A DNA stretch of 53,619 nucleotides from Bacteroidota bacterium. Its GTDB lineage: Bacteria; Bacteroidota; Bacteroidia; Flavobacteriales; Weeksellaceae. Numbering within the stretch: the stretch's first letter is position 1; each line of letters starts with the position of its first letter. Positions 8,103 to 17,067 of the stretch are shown here, piece after piece. The notes under the pieces are model-generated. The model did no database searches. It had not been told where the DNA came from and saw only the letters and a list, made by a program, of their open reading frames with translations. The translations under genes and the position numbers were made by a program. The stretch covers positions 1 to 53,619 of the forward strand of contig JAEWOR010000067.1 in the NCBI GenBank assembly GCA_023399595.1, written 5' to 3'.

Positions 8103-8133
8103 AACCTTCCGATTTTTATCGGGAGGTTTTTTT
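8103..8133 (+). terminator. rho-independent terminator of rpmE2
   Basis: AACCTTCCGAT pairs with ATCGGGAGGTT (one mismatch) around a TTTT loop and is followed by a T run. Confidence 0.85.
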
Positions 8134-8149
8134 ATTACTTTTGTTCTAT

Positions 8150-8247
8150 CTAGATCTTAGAAGGTAGATATTAGAAGTTCGAGAAAATGTAACATCAAAT
8201 ATTTTAATCTAATTTCTAGTTTCTAATCTCTAATTTCTAATTTCTAG
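8150..8247. repeat. imperfect 28-bp inverted repeat with 7-bp periodic words
   Basis: The left arm 8150-8177 (CTAGATCTTAGAAGGTAG...) and right arm 8220-8247 (TTTCTAATCTCTAATTTC...) are complementary at 22 of 28 positions around a 42-base centre. Both arms are made of near-repeats of TTCTAAT/ATTAGAA with a 7-bp period. It ends five bases before the start codon of the GlmU-like gene, so it forms that gene's immediate upstream region. Confidence 0.65.
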
Positions 8248-8252
8248 TAACA

Positions 8253-9413
8253 ATGCAACTTGTATTTTCTGATGCCCAATATTGGGAGAATTTTTTACCT
8301 CTTAGTTTTACTCGTCCCATTGCAGAAATGCGTTGTGGTATCTTAACTTTCTCTGAAAGATGGCAAAAATTGCTTGCTATTGATGAGATTAGCTTCATTA
8401 CGGAAGATTACCTTCAAGAAAAATATATAAAACCTGCTGACAAGGAAAGTCTTTTTCTTGTTCCTAATTTCTTGCCTTCTGAAAAGGTTTTACAGCAAAT
8501 TAAGGACTTGAAACAAGGGGAAGCTTTGGTGTATGAAAATGAACTTCTGGCTGCAAAAATTAATATGCATCAATTTTCTCTCAACCAGATTGAGAAAATG
8601 ACTGATATTCATGAAGAGCTTACTTTTTTCAAAAAAACAACAGATTTATTTTCAAATAACGATAAGGCTATTAATTTTGATTTTGATTTGCTCACTAAAG
8701 ATAAAGTATCTCAGGAATTATCAGCTACAAACGGATTTTTAGGTGATGAAAAGGATTTATTTATTGAAGAAGGAGCACAAATTGAATTTTCAACCCTCAA
8801 TACCAAAACAGGAAAAATTTATATTGGTAAAAATGCTGAAGTGATGGAAGGTTGCAATCTTAGAGGTCCAATTGCGCTTTGTGAAGATTCAAAATTTAAT
8901 TTAGGAGCAAAAATTTATGGTCCCACTACGGTTGGCCCACATTCTAAAGTGGGTGGAGAAGTGAGCAATATTGTTATTTTTGGTTATTCTAACAAAGGTC
9001 ATGATGGTTTTGTAGGGAATTCTGTAATTGCAGAATGGTGTAATTTGGGAGCGGATACCAATTCTTCTAATCTTAAAAATAATTACAGCACCGTTAAATT
9101 ATGGAACTTCCATTCCCAATCTTTTGATGATACGGGTTTACAATTTGCGGGATTAATTATGGGAGATCATTCTAAAACTGCAATTAATACTCAATTAAAT
9201 ACTGGAACGGTTGTGGGCGTGGCTGCTAATATTTTCAAACCTGGTTTTCCTCCTAATTATGTAGAAAATTTTTCTTGGGGAGGTGATAAAGAGGATGATA
9301 AATTTAAACTTGATAAAGCCTATGAAGTTGCAGAACGCGTAATGGCAAGACGAAAAGTAGATTTAACAGAAGCCGATAAAAAAATTCTAAAACATATTTT
9401 TGATCATTATTAG
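8253..9413 (+). CDS. GlmU-like sugar nucleotidyltransferase/acetyltransferase, Bacteroidetes type
   Basis: A 386-residue protein of the GlmU-like family restricted largely to Bacteroidetes (TIGR03991 type), proposed to do the last two steps of UDP-N-acetylglucosamine synthesis. The N-terminal part (MQLVFSDAQYWENFLPLSFT, PIAEMRCGI) is the family's divergent nucleotidyltransferase-like domain. Residues about 155-340 are a left-handed beta-helix with hexapeptide repeats (for example IYIGKNAEVMEGCNLRGPI, GPTTVGPHSKVGGEVS, MGDHSKTAINTQLNTGTVVG). The acceptor specificity is inferred from the family. It lies after the rpmE2 terminator and is followed by its own terminator-like hairpin at 9451-9486. 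Confidence 0.85.
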   Translation: MQLVFSDAQYWENFLPLSFTRPIAEMRCGILTFSERWQKLLAIDEISFITEDYLQEKYIKPADKESLFLVPNFLPSEKVLQQIKDLKQGEALVYENELLAAKINMHQFSLNQIEKMTDIHEELTFFKKTTDLFSNNDKAINFDFDLLTKDKVSQELSATNGFLGDEKDLFIEEGAQIEFSTLNTKTGKIYIGKNAEVMEGCNLRGPIALCEDSKFNLGAKIYGPTTVGPHSKVGGEVSNIVIFGYSNKGHDGFVGNSVIAEWCNLGADTNSSNLKNNYSTVKLWNFHSQSFDDTGLQFAGLIMGDHSKTAINTQLNTGTVVGVAANIFKPGFPPNYVENFSWGGDKEDDKFKLDKAYEVAERVMARRKVDLTEADKKILKHIFDHY

Positions 9414-9418
9414 TTTTA

Positions 9419-9442
9419 AGAATCAAGAACCGAGAATTAAGA
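9419..9442. repeat. short 7-bp periodic tract (AGAATCA AGAACCG AGAATTA)
   Basis: Three successive 7-base words of the form AGAAnnn follow the stop codon of the GlmU-like gene. It looks like a single arm of the periodic inverted repeats seen at 8150-8247, without a partner. Confidence 0.3.
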
Positions 9443-9450
9443 TTTTTAAA

Positions 9451-9486
9451 AAAAAACTTCAAAAAATATTTTTTTGGAGTTTTTTT
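9451..9486 (+). terminator. terminator-like hairpin after the GlmU-like gene
   Basis: AACTTCAAAAAA pairs with TTTTTTTGGAGTT and runs into seven T. The stem is AT-rich. Confidence 0.6.
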
Positions 9487-9542
9487 AATTTTAGATGTAA
9501 TGTTTTTGCAACTTTGGTTGTCTAATCTATAGAAAGAAACTT

Positions 9543-10052
9543 ATGACCCACGAAAAATTCAGAGAAACGGTATTCGTCCTCAAGGATGAAATGTATCGCT
9601 TTGCGAAAAGATTCGTGATGAGTAGTGATGAAGCTGAGGATGTTGTACAGGATTTGATGGTGAAATTTTGGCAAAAAAAAGACGACCTTCAAAGTTTTGG
9701 GAATTTAAAATCTTATGTTCTTAAATCTGTAAAAAATGAATGCTTAAATCGGCTAAAGCATCATGATGTGAAAATTGGCTTTGCTGACTTACAAATTCAT
9801 CGTGCTGAACTCTATCAAATGGAAGTAAATAATATGAAAGAATATATTGTGAAATTTATAAATGAGCTTCCAGAAAAACAAAAAATGGTGATGCACCTTA
9901 AAGATGTGGAAGAATACGAAGTTTCTGAAATAGCCGAAATTTTAGAAATGGAAGAAAATGCAATCCGTGTGAATTTAATGCGGGCAAGACAAAAAGTGAA
10001 AGACCAAATATCTAAACTCATGAGTTATGAACAAAGATCGTTATCAAGATAA
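9543..10052 (+). CDS. ECF-type RNA polymerase sigma-70 factor
   Basis: A 169-residue group 4 sigma factor. Region 2 spans about residues 10-75 (MYRFAKRFVMSSDEAEDVVQ, then DLMVKFWQKK) and region 4, with its helix-turn-helix, about 105-160 (LPEKQKMVMHLKDVEEYEVSEIA...). There is no extra C-terminal domain. Its 3' end overlaps the next gene by 26 bases. That partner has a short cytoplasmic N-terminus and one membrane helix, like an anti-sigma factor, so this is probably a membrane-signal-responsive regulator whose targets include the DUF4252/GIN gene immediately downstream. Confidence 0.9.
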   Translation: MTHEKFRETVFVLKDEMYRFAKRFVMSSDEAEDVVQDLMVKFWQKKDDLQSFGNLKSYVLKSVKNECLNRLKHHDVKIGFADLQIHRAELYQMEVNNMKEYIVKFINELPEKQKMVMHLKDVEEYEVSEIAEILEMEENAIRVNLMRARQKVKDQISKLMSYEQRSLSR

Positions 10053-10677
10053 ATATAATGAAATCTTCCAAGAGCTCAAGGAAGAAAGAATGGACTGGAG
10101 TTTTGATGATTTTCTTCAAAAAACAGAAGAAACTTCTATTGTTCCCTTAAATACCCCAAAAAAACCAGGATTGCCGAAATGGTTTTGGATGGCTGCAAGT
10201 GTAATTTTAGTTTTTTCTGTATGTGGTTTATTGTTTATTGAAGATTGGAAAGACAGAGAAAAACTGGTTCAATCGGAAATTTTAAAACAAAAAGACCTCT
10301 TTATTGAAGAAAATAATTTAGAGGAAAATAGGGTAGCTTTCAACAGTCTTGAAGATTCTTTGAAATCGGGTGTTAAAGATTCCATTTTTCAGGATAGTGT
10401 AGATTCTTATTCTGAACGCAATGTTTTAGATGAAATTCTTCCCAGAAAAGGAAGGTTTAAAAAGAAATATAAAGAAGTTTTTGTAAATAATAGTCCAGAA
10501 AGCCTTTCTATAGCAGATTCCACAAAATACAATGGAAATTATGTAATTGTAAATGGGAAAAAAATTGAAGACATGGAGGAAGCTATTGAGGTGACTAAAT
10601 ATTCTTTCCAAATGCTTTCTAACAATGTAAATAGAGCCTTAGTGCAAACAAAATCATCTGAAGAAGATGAATATTAA
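10027..10677 (+). CDS. single-pass membrane protein, putative anti-sigma partner
   Basis: 216 residues. The N-terminus (about 1-50) is predicted cytoplasmic and includes EERMDWSFDDFLQKTEE, a segment common in proteins encoded next to Bacteroidetes ECF sigma factors. A transmembrane helix follows at about 52-72 (FWMAASVILVFSVCGLLFI), and the remainder is a charged periplasmic domain. No zinc-binding HxxxCxxC motif of classical anti-sigma factors is present. The start overlaps the sigma gene by 26 bases in a different frame, so the two must be translated together. The anti-sigma role rests on position and topology only. Confidence 0.65.
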   Translation: MNKDRYQDKYNEIFQELKEERMDWSFDDFLQKTEETSIVPLNTPKKPGLPKWFWMAASVILVFSVCGLLFIEDWKDREKLVQSEILKQKDLFIEENNLEENRVAFNSLEDSLKSGVKDSIFQDSVDSYSERNVLDEILPRKGRFKKKYKEVFVNNSPESLSIADSTKYNGNYVIVNGKKIEDMEEAIEVTKYSFQMLSNNVNRALVQTKSSEEDEY

Positions 10678-10689
10678 TATTTAAAAATC

Positions 10690-11973
10690 ATGAAAAATTT
10701 AATTATACTTTTTGCGGTTACTTTTTCTCAATTTTTTACTGTTTTCGGACAAAAAAATGAGCTGAATCAGTTGTTTGATAAATACGAAGATTCTGAAGGA
10801 ATAATGAGCATTAAAATCTCAAAACCCATGTTCGGAATGTTGAGTAAACTTAATATTGGAGACGCCCAAATTGCTCAAATTCAGCCTATTCTTGGGAAAA
10901 TAAATTCCATGAAAATGCTTATTGTAAGTAAGCCCAAAACAAGGGAAGAAGCCCAAAGAATGGAGCATGTTTTAACATTAGGAAAAGAGATTAATTCTAC
11001 TTTGGAGAGTCTTAATTATCGAGAGATAATGGCGATTAACAACAATGGTTCAAAACTAAAATTCCTTTCTTCGGAACCTAAAAATGGAGTAATGGAAGAT
11101 GTGTTGTTGAGAATGGACAGCGGTGATGATAAAATTGTGATGATGATGGATGGTAAACTTACCATGAATGATTTTAATGACATTATTAAAGCCACAGGAA
11201 ATACCACGGCATTTGATAAAACCAACTCTACAAATTTTACGAATAATTTTAGCTCTACAACAGACTCTAACTATTTAAATGGAGAAATGAGAAATGTTGG
11301 GAATTTTAAAGGAATTCAGGCAAGTACAGGAGTGAAAGTGGTTTTTACACAAGCTGCAAATTCAAACGTAAAAGTTATTGCTGATGCAGATAAACTTCAA
11401 TATGTCATCACTAAAGTTGAAGATGGAATTCTGAAAATTTATGTTGAAAATAAGGATAAAAGGAAGTCTTTAAGTTTTAAAAACTTAAGCATCAATGTTT
11501 CCAATCCAAAACTCAATTCTTTGAAAACAACTTCTGGTGCATTATTTAAAACTACAAATAGAATTTCTGAAAAGAATATTAATATTGATGCTTCTTCGGG
11601 ATCTCAAATAAAAGGTGATTTTAATATTGCTCAAAAAACGTTTATTGATGTGAGTTCTGGTTCTAATGTTAATGTGAAATTAATCTCTACAGATGTTGAT
11701 TCCTCGGTTTCTAGCGGTTCTTATTTATCTTTAGATGGGTTTACAAAGAATTTAAGTATTGATATTAGCAGTGGCGCTTCTGCAAAAGCACAAAATTTAA
11801 AAGCGCAAAATGTAAATGTAGAATCTACTTCTGGAAGTAATGTCAGCGTTTTCTCAACTGATAATTTAAAGGTTCGAGCGTCTTCTGGAGGTTCAGTAAA
11901 ATATAAAGGGACTCCCAATATTATTTCAGATATCAGTAAAGTTTCTGGAGGAAGTTTAAGAGCTATTGATTAA
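10690..11973 (+). CDS. secreted DUF4252 - head GIN domain (DUF2807) fusion protein
   Basis: A 427-residue exported protein with a signal peptide (residues 1-20, FFTVFGQ). Residues about 22-165 match the DUF4252 pattern (ELNQLFDKYEDSEGIMSI, MLIVSKPKTREEAQRM). Residues about 200-425 form a GIN-type beta-solenoid (DUF2807): RNVGNFKGIQASTGVKVVFT, then repeated SSGS/TSGS turns (ASSGSQIKG, VSSGSNVNV, ISSGASAKA, STSGSNVSV, ASSGGSVKY). Both families are usually separate proteins; here they are joined. It is 12 bases after the putative anti-sigma gene and ends in a terminator, making a three-gene unit. Confidence 0.8.
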   Translation: MKNLIILFAVTFSQFFTVFGQKNELNQLFDKYEDSEGIMSIKISKPMFGMLSKLNIGDAQIAQIQPILGKINSMKMLIVSKPKTREEAQRMEHVLTLGKEINSTLESLNYREIMAINNNGSKLKFLSSEPKNGVMEDVLLRMDSGDDKIVMMMDGKLTMNDFNDIIKATGNTTAFDKTNSTNFTNNFSSTTDSNYLNGEMRNVGNFKGIQASTGVKVVFTQAANSNVKVIADADKLQYVITKVEDGILKIYVENKDKRKSLSFKNLSINVSNPKLNSLKTTSGALFKTTNRISEKNINIDASSGSQIKGDFNIAQKTFIDVSSGSNVNVKLISTDVDSSVSSGSYLSLDGFTKNLSIDISSGASAKAQNLKAQNVNVESTSGSNVSVFSTDNLKVRASSGGSVKYKGTPNIISDISKVSGGSLRAID

Positions 11974-12004
11974 TAATTTTCATATTAACTATATTGTAGA
12001 TAAG

Positions 12005-12034
12005 AGCCACTTTTAGAAGTGGTTTTTATTTTTT
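12005..12034 (+). terminator. terminator after sigma-factor operon
   Basis: GCCACTT and AAGTGGT flank a TTAG loop, followed by a T-rich tail. Confidence 0.75.
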
Positions 12035-12092
12035 AGAAAAATTAAATATTATTAATGTTATGCTACGATTTTCATAATTCATTTTTTTACTG

Positions 12093-12100
12093 TAATTTTG
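12093..12100 (+). promoter_or_regulatory. -7 box of guaB promoter
   Basis: TAATTTTG matches TANNTTTG, 14 bases before the guaB ATG. The expected -33 position holds TTC (12071-12073, 19-base spacer) instead of TTG. Confidence 0.5.
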
Positions 12101-12114
12101 CAAAGAAAGTAAAG

Positions 12115-13575
12115 ATGTCTATTCACAGCAAAATTGTAGAGCAGGCCATCACTTTCGATGACGTACTCTTAATACCTTCTTATTCAGAAGTTCTACCTAA
12201 TCAGGTATCATTAAAATCAAGACTTACCGATAAAATTTCTCTGAATGTACCTATTGTTTCAGCTGCAATGGATACCGTTTCAGAAGCAGATATGGCTATT
12301 GCTTTGGCAAGAGTTGGTGGTTTGGGTTTTATTCATAAAAACATGACGATTGCTGAACAAGCTGCACAAGTAAACCGTGTAAAACGTTCAGAAAACGGGA
12401 TGATTTCCGATCCAGTTACCTTATCTAAAGATCATACTCTAGAGCAGGCTAAAGATTTAATGACTAAATATAAAATCTCTGGCCTTCCTGTAGTAGATGC
12501 AGATAATGTTTTAATCGGAATTATTACCAATAGAGATGTTAAATATCAAGAAAACCTGAATGTAAAGGTGGAAGATATTATGACTAGAGAAAATCTTATA
12601 ACTTCTGATAAAAATACCAATCTAGAACAGGCTAAAGAAATTCTACTTAAAAACAGAGTGGAAAAACTTCCTATCGTAGATGCTAACAATAAACTTGTTG
12701 GACTAATTACCATTAAGGATATTGATAATCAATTGGAGTATCCTAATGCTAATAAAGATGCTAACGGAAGACTTATTGTTGGTGCTGGAGTTGGAGTTGG
12801 AGAAGATACAATGGACAGAGTAACTGCTTTGGTACAAGCAGGTGTAGATATTGTAGCCATAGATTCTGCTCATGGTCATTCTAAAGGTGTTCTGGATAAA
12901 ATTTCTGAAATCCGAAAAGTTTTCCCAGAATTGGATATAGTAGGTGGAAATATTGTAACTGCAGAAGCTGCAAAAGATTTAATAAATGCCGGAGCTAATG
13001 TTTTAAAAGTAGGGGTAGGACCTGGTTCTATTTGTACAACTAGAGTTGTAGCCGGTGTTGGTGTTCCTCAGCTATCTGCCATTTATAATGTGTACGAATA
13101 TGCTCATACAAAGAATGTTGCTGTTATTGCAGATGGAGGTATTAAATTATCTGGAGATATTGTAAAAGCTTTGGCTAGTGGAGCTGGAGCTGTAATGTTG
13201 GGTTCTCTTCTTGCTGGAACTGATGAGGCTCCAGGAGATGAAATTATCTTCCAAGGAAGAAAATTCAAATCTTACCAAGGTATGGGAAGTTTAGCAGCAA
13301 TGAAGCGTGGTGGCAAAGAGAGATATTTCCAAAGTGAAGCCAAAAAATTTGTTCCAGAAGGCATCGAAGGAAGAGTTCCCCATAAAGGGAAGTTAGAAGA
13401 TGTTATTTTCCAACTTACAGGAGGAATTCGTGCAGGTATGGGGTATTGTGGAACAAAGGATATTGTTACCCTACAAAAAGAAGGTAAAATGGTGAAAATT
13501 ACAGGTAGCGGTTTGAAAGAATCACACCCTCATGATGTGATTATTACTCAAGAAGCACCGAATTATTCTTTGTAA
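12115..13575 (+). CDS. guaB: IMP dehydrogenase
   Basis: A 486-residue enzyme that oxidises IMP to XMP with NAD+, the committed step of GMP synthesis. The start is taken at the ATG at 12115 (MSIHSKIVEQAITFDDVLLI), which matches family N-termini; the open frame extends 20 codons upstream but runs through the promoter. A pair of CBS domains occupies about residues 90-205 (SDPVTLSKDHTLEQAKDLM; VEDIMTRENLITSDKN). The active-site loop GPGSICTTRVVAG has the catalytic Cys at residue 307, and the flap GGKERYFQ and the C-terminal GGIRAGMGYCG are present. It is a single-gene unit with its own promoter and terminator. Confidence 0.97.
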   Translation: MSIHSKIVEQAITFDDVLLIPSYSEVLPNQVSLKSRLTDKISLNVPIVSAAMDTVSEADMAIALARVGGLGFIHKNMTIAEQAAQVNRVKRSENGMISDPVTLSKDHTLEQAKDLMTKYKISGLPVVDADNVLIGIITNRDVKYQENLNVKVEDIMTRENLITSDKNTNLEQAKEILLKNRVEKLPIVDANNKLVGLITIKDIDNQLEYPNANKDANGRLIVGAGVGVGEDTMDRVTALVQAGVDIVAIDSAHGHSKGVLDKISEIRKVFPELDIVGGNIVTAEAAKDLINAGANVLKVGVGPGSICTTRVVAGVGVPQLSAIYNVYEYAHTKNVAVIADGGIKLSGDIVKALASGAGAVMLGSLLAGTDEAPGDEIIFQGRKFKSYQGMGSLAAMKRGGKERYFQSEAKKFVPEGIEGRVPHKGKLEDVIFQLTGGIRAGMGYCGTKDIVTLQKEGKMVKITGSGLKESHPHDVIITQEAPNYSL

Positions 13576-13606
13576 GAAAATATTCAAATGCAAATAATTA
13601 AAAAGA

Positions 13607-13637
13607 AGAGACTGTCTCAAAAGGCAGTCTCTTTTTT
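13607..13637 (+). terminator. guaB terminator
   Basis: AGAGACTG pairs with CAGTCTCT, followed by TTTTTT. Confidence 0.9.
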
Positions 13638-13798
13638 GTTTTAATATTAAGTCGAGTATGATCAATTTTAAATCCTTTTTTTATTTTTTTTTATTTTCTA
13701 TGTGTAATTGATTGATTGTCTTGTGTTAAAGTAATTATAAATTTTTAAATTATAATTTTTTTTGTAATATTTTTGCTGCTTTAATTTATAATTATAAT

Positions 13799-15676
13799 AT
13801 GAAAAAGATAATTTTAACAAGTTTATTTTTGGGTTCGTTGTTTGTTTCAGCACAAACTAATCTAAGAACTTGTGGATTTGATGAAACATTAGAGCAACAA
13901 GACAGAGATTTGCCTGGAGTTCGAGAAACGTTCAAGAAAATTACACAACAACTTAAAGCGAATAAAGGAGGGAATTCTGATTTACAGTTTGCAAAACAAG
14001 TAAATGGTGTTTACGAAATTCCTGTTGTGGTTCACGTAATTCATCCTACAGGAGCAGCTCTTGGTTCTACTTACAATAAATCTGATGCTCAAATACAACA
14101 ATGGATTGATAATGCTAATAAAATGTATGCAGGAACTTATCCTTGGCCAGCAAATGGAGTTCCAGCCGATTTTGGCCAAACTGCAGTTTTTCCTATCAAA
14201 TTAGTACTTGCTAAAAGAACTCCTAGCTGTGAATCTACAAATGGTATTTTAAGATACAATGGGGGAACTCTTACAAATTATAATACCTCTGGTATGTCAT
14301 ACGGTAATAATGGAACCGGAGCTACCAGAACTGCAATTAAAAATTTAGCACCTCATTGGGACGAGAAATCATACTTCAACATCTATGTTATTAGTATGTT
14401 TAATGGTGATTCATCTCCAAACTCTGGTTTAATGGGCTTTGCAGCTTTTCCAAATAACCTAGATGCCAATTATGAATCTTTTATGAAGTCTGGAGTTGTA
14501 ACTAATTCTCATGATACAACATTTGCACATGAATTTGGACACGCAATGGGATTATACCATACTTTCCAAGGTGGTGATTATTCTGCCCAGTCAGGTACTG
14601 CTAATTATTGTCCACCTTCTACTGGAGTTTGTGCAAATGATAATGACGAAGTATGCGACACGGAAAGAGCAGGAGCTGCTTATTTCCAGTTTCCACCTCC
14701 TTCAAATTCAGCAATTAACCCTTGTACTAATGCTCCTTACCAAGGAGTACAGTATAATATGATGAATTATAATAATTCTGTGGCTCAGAAATTTACACCA
14801 GGACAAGGAGAAAAAATAAATGAACTTTTCATGTTGATAAGAAGCAGTTTAACATCTTCTTTAGGAGCAACACCGTTGCCAACTACACCGCTTGTGTCTC
14901 CTGTATCAGCGTCTTGTGCTCCTGCTGGAGTTACTAATTCAAGTATAAGTACTTCTCATTTGGCAGGACCTACTGGTGTAAGATTGGGAAATATTGATAA
15001 TTCTACAGCTGCAACATGGGCTGGGGACACATCATTTTATAATGATTATACTACAAAATTATGTTCAACAAAAGCTTATACAGAACTTGTAGTGAACCAG
15101 GCTCAAACTATTGAAGTAGATTTTTTGAAAACATTAACTATTGATCAATCTATTCGTGTTTGGATAGATTATAACAATAATGGACAATTTGAAACAGCTG
15201 AATTAGTAGCACAAGGAAATAATGTAGCTGCAGGAGCAGGAGGTTATGGTACTTTTACGGCTAGTTTTACACCGCCTTCTACTGCAGTGATGAATACTGC
15301 ACTTAGAATGAGAGTTATTGCTGATTACTCTTCAAATATTACAGCTTGTGGAACTTTAGCGTATGGTCAGGCGGAAGATTATGCTGTTAAATTAATGAAT
15401 ACTTTAGGAACTTCTGAAATTTCTTCAGATAAAGATATATTTGCAGTTTATCCTAATCCAGCTAAAGAAGGAGATGGTTTCTTTATTAAAACTAAAGATG
15501 CTAAAAATATTTCAGTTGTAGTTTCTGATATGTCTGGAAGACTTGTGGGTAAACCTTCTGTTAACAAAGAAGATAATGATACTTTTAAAGTAAATCAAAA
15601 CCTTTCTAAAGGAGTTTATATGATTCAAGTTTCTAACGGTAAAGAAACTAAATCTTCTAAACTGATTGTTAAGTAA
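13799..15676 (+). CDS. T9SS-exported M43 (pappalysin-type) metalloprotease with GEVED domain
   Basis: A 625-residue secreted protease. After a signal peptide (residues 1-19) comes the M43 catalytic domain: VVHVIHPTG near residue 77 and the zinc motif HEFGHAMGLYH with His244, Glu245, His248, Gly251 and His254 (HExxHxxGxxH). Residues about 400-535 match a GEVED domain (RVWIDYNNNGQFETAELVAQ; YGQAEDYAVKL). The last 75 residues are a T9SS type A sorting domain (VYPNPAKEGDGFF ... GVYMIQVSNGKETKSSKLIVK split across the end), which directs export and C-terminal cleavage/attachment by type IX secretion. All key residues are intact. A -7 box TATTTTTG is at 13768-13775. Confidence 0.92.
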   Translation: MKKIILTSLFLGSLFVSAQTNLRTCGFDETLEQQDRDLPGVRETFKKITQQLKANKGGNSDLQFAKQVNGVYEIPVVVHVIHPTGAALGSTYNKSDAQIQQWIDNANKMYAGTYPWPANGVPADFGQTAVFPIKLVLAKRTPSCESTNGILRYNGGTLTNYNTSGMSYGNNGTGATRTAIKNLAPHWDEKSYFNIYVISMFNGDSSPNSGLMGFAAFPNNLDANYESFMKSGVVTNSHDTTFAHEFGHAMGLYHTFQGGDYSAQSGTANYCPPSTGVCANDNDEVCDTERAGAAYFQFPPPSNSAINPCTNAPYQGVQYNMMNYNNSVAQKFTPGQGEKINELFMLIRSSLTSSLGATPLPTTPLVSPVSASCAPAGVTNSSISTSHLAGPTGVRLGNIDNSTAATWAGDTSFYNDYTTKLCSTKAYTELVVNQAQTIEVDFLKTLTIDQSIRVWIDYNNNGQFETAELVAQGNNVAAGAGGYGTFTASFTPPSTAVMNTALRMRVIADYSSNITACGTLAYGQAEDYAVKLMNTLGTSEISSDKDIFAVYPNPAKEGDGFFIKTKDAKNISVVVSDMSGRLVGKPSVNKEDNDTFKVNQNLSKGVYMIQVSNGKETKSSKLIVK

Positions 15677-15705
15677 TAATACAATCTTTTATCATAAAAT
15701 AAATA

Positions 15706-15742
15706 GAGCGGTCGCTTTGCGACCGCCGTATTTATTTTTTAT
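15706..15742. terminator. bidirectional terminator between convergent genes
   Basis: GCGGTCGC-TTT-GCGACCGC is a strong GC hairpin flanked by A-rich sequence on the left and T-rich on the right, between the convergent protease and DUF4407 genes. Confidence 0.85.
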
Positions 15743-15761
15743 ATTTCTTTAATTTAAGCTT

Positions 15762-16829
15762 TTACTTTAACTGATCTTTAAAATGGTCAATTCTATAATT
15801 TGTTAGAGCATTTCCTTTCTCTATTTTTTCTTTAGCATACAATCGGAAATCATTTTCTGTTTTTTCTAAAAGATGGTCATAAGGTCCAACAGAAGAAATA
15901 AGTTTTACTAAAACTGGAGAAATCTCCAAACAGATGAAAAGTCCCATTATAAAGGCTGCTGCAACACCAATTATCGCTGAATTTTTACCGAGTTCATCCA
16001 AGGCTTGAAGTCTAGCTGCAAAACCATTGAATTTATCTTCAAAAGTTTCCGTTTTGGTTCTTTCGGTTTCAATATTGGTGTACACTTTAGATATTTCTTT
16101 GTCTAAATATTCCAATCTTGGAGTCGACTGTTTTTGGAAATTTTCCCAATCAAGTCTTCTTTGTTCTTTTAGTTCGGCTTTTCGTTTAGCATTGGGGCCA
16201 TAGCCTTCTTTTCCACTCGTTAAACCAGTTTGTTTTCCCAAAATTTCTTTTTCTAATTCTACAGCTGCAGAATCATAAGATTTTTGATAATCAAGAATTT
16301 TAGCATGAATTTGTTTCTTTTCATTTTCAAAAGGTCCACTTTGTTGTAAAATTCTACCATTCATTTCCGCTTGAAGTTGGGTTTTGTTTCTTTGGATAAT
16401 AGTGTTTAATTGCTTATTTACTTCCTTTTCAAAGATTTTTAATTCTAAAGGTTTAGAAATAATAATTCCTAAAAATGTTGCTAAAATAAGACGTGGTACA
16501 GACATTAAAATCTGGTTCCACCAAGTTCCTGTTTTTTTAATAGAAGAAACAATATATCTGTCGAGGTTAAAAATCATTAAACCCCAAAGAACTCCAAATC
16601 CTAGGGCTGCCCAAATATTATCGAAGATGGTGAAAATTGCATATCCTGCCGAAAGCGTAGCAAAAACAGAGGTGAACAAAACAATGCCACCAATTCCAGA
16701 AAATTTATTCCATTCGCTAGGTGTTTTTAGTAAAATATGGATATTTCCACCAGAGCAAACCATGAGGAATTTTTGGAACCAATTCATTTTATGATTCACA
16801 GTGTTTATAGATGTTGTAGTTTTTTTCAT
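15762..16829 (-). CDS. DUF4407 membrane protein
   Basis: 355 residues. The N-terminal third has the DUF4407 signature MVCSGGNIHILLKTPSEWNK and SGIGGIVLFTSVFATLSAGY and three membrane helices (about 43-65, 70-92, 110-135), the middle (about 150-275) is a long charged, coiled-coil-like periplasmic or cytoplasmic segment, and a fourth helix lies near 285-310 (SAIIGVAAAFIMGLFICLEI). The order and spacing fit the family, whose function is unknown. A minus-strand -7 box TATCTTTG lies at 16849-16856, about 20 bases before the ATG. It is monocistronic and convergent with the protease gene. Confidence 0.85.
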   Translation of the reverse strand: MKKTTTSINTVNHKMNWFQKFLMVCSGGNIHILLKTPSEWNKFSGIGGIVLFTSVFATLSAGYAIFTIFDNIWAALGFGVLWGLMIFNLDRYIVSSIKKTGTWWNQILMSVPRLILATFLGIIISKPLELKIFEKEVNKQLNTIIQRNKTQLQAEMNGRILQQSGPFENEKKQIHAKILDYQKSYDSAAVELEKEILGKQTGLTSGKEGYGPNAKRKAELKEQRRLDWENFQKQSTPRLEYLDKEISKVYTNIETERTKTETFEDKFNGFAARLQALDELGKNSAIIGVAAAFIMGLFICLEISPVLVKLISSVGPYDHLLEKTENDFRLYAKEKIEKGNALTNYRIDHFKDQLK

Positions 16830-16848
16830 GTGTGTAAAGTTGTTAAAA

Positions 16849-16856
16849 CAAAGATA
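16849..16856 (-). promoter_or_regulatory. -7 box of DUF4407 gene
   Basis: On the minus strand the bases read TATCTTTG, an exact TANNTTTG match 19 bases before the start codon. Confidence 0.5.
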
Positions 16857-17067
16857 CTATTAAAAATCGTACCATTTTAAAGATAGTAGTAGGTTTAACC
16901 TAGTAAAATTTATTGGTTTTATTTTGAAAGCTTCGATTCAGTCGTTATTATTTATATTTTTTATGAAGTTTGATAAGTTTTGACTATTTTTAAATGAACC
17001 TAGTATAAGTTACTTTATAATATTTATTTCTTAAATTCGTTCTATGAGTAACTATAAAAAAATATTT

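Noticed and set aside
12055..12114. Alternative upstream ATG for guaB
   Set aside because: The added 20 residues are not part of the IMP dehydrogenase family and cover the promoter.
16384..16794. 136-codon plus-strand open frame
   Set aside because: Antisense to the DUF4407 gene, with no signal or family resemblance.
16890..16902. 13-base palindrome TAGGTTTAACCTA upstream of the DUF4407 gene
   Set aside because: Too short and AT-rich to call an operator without a second copy or conservation.
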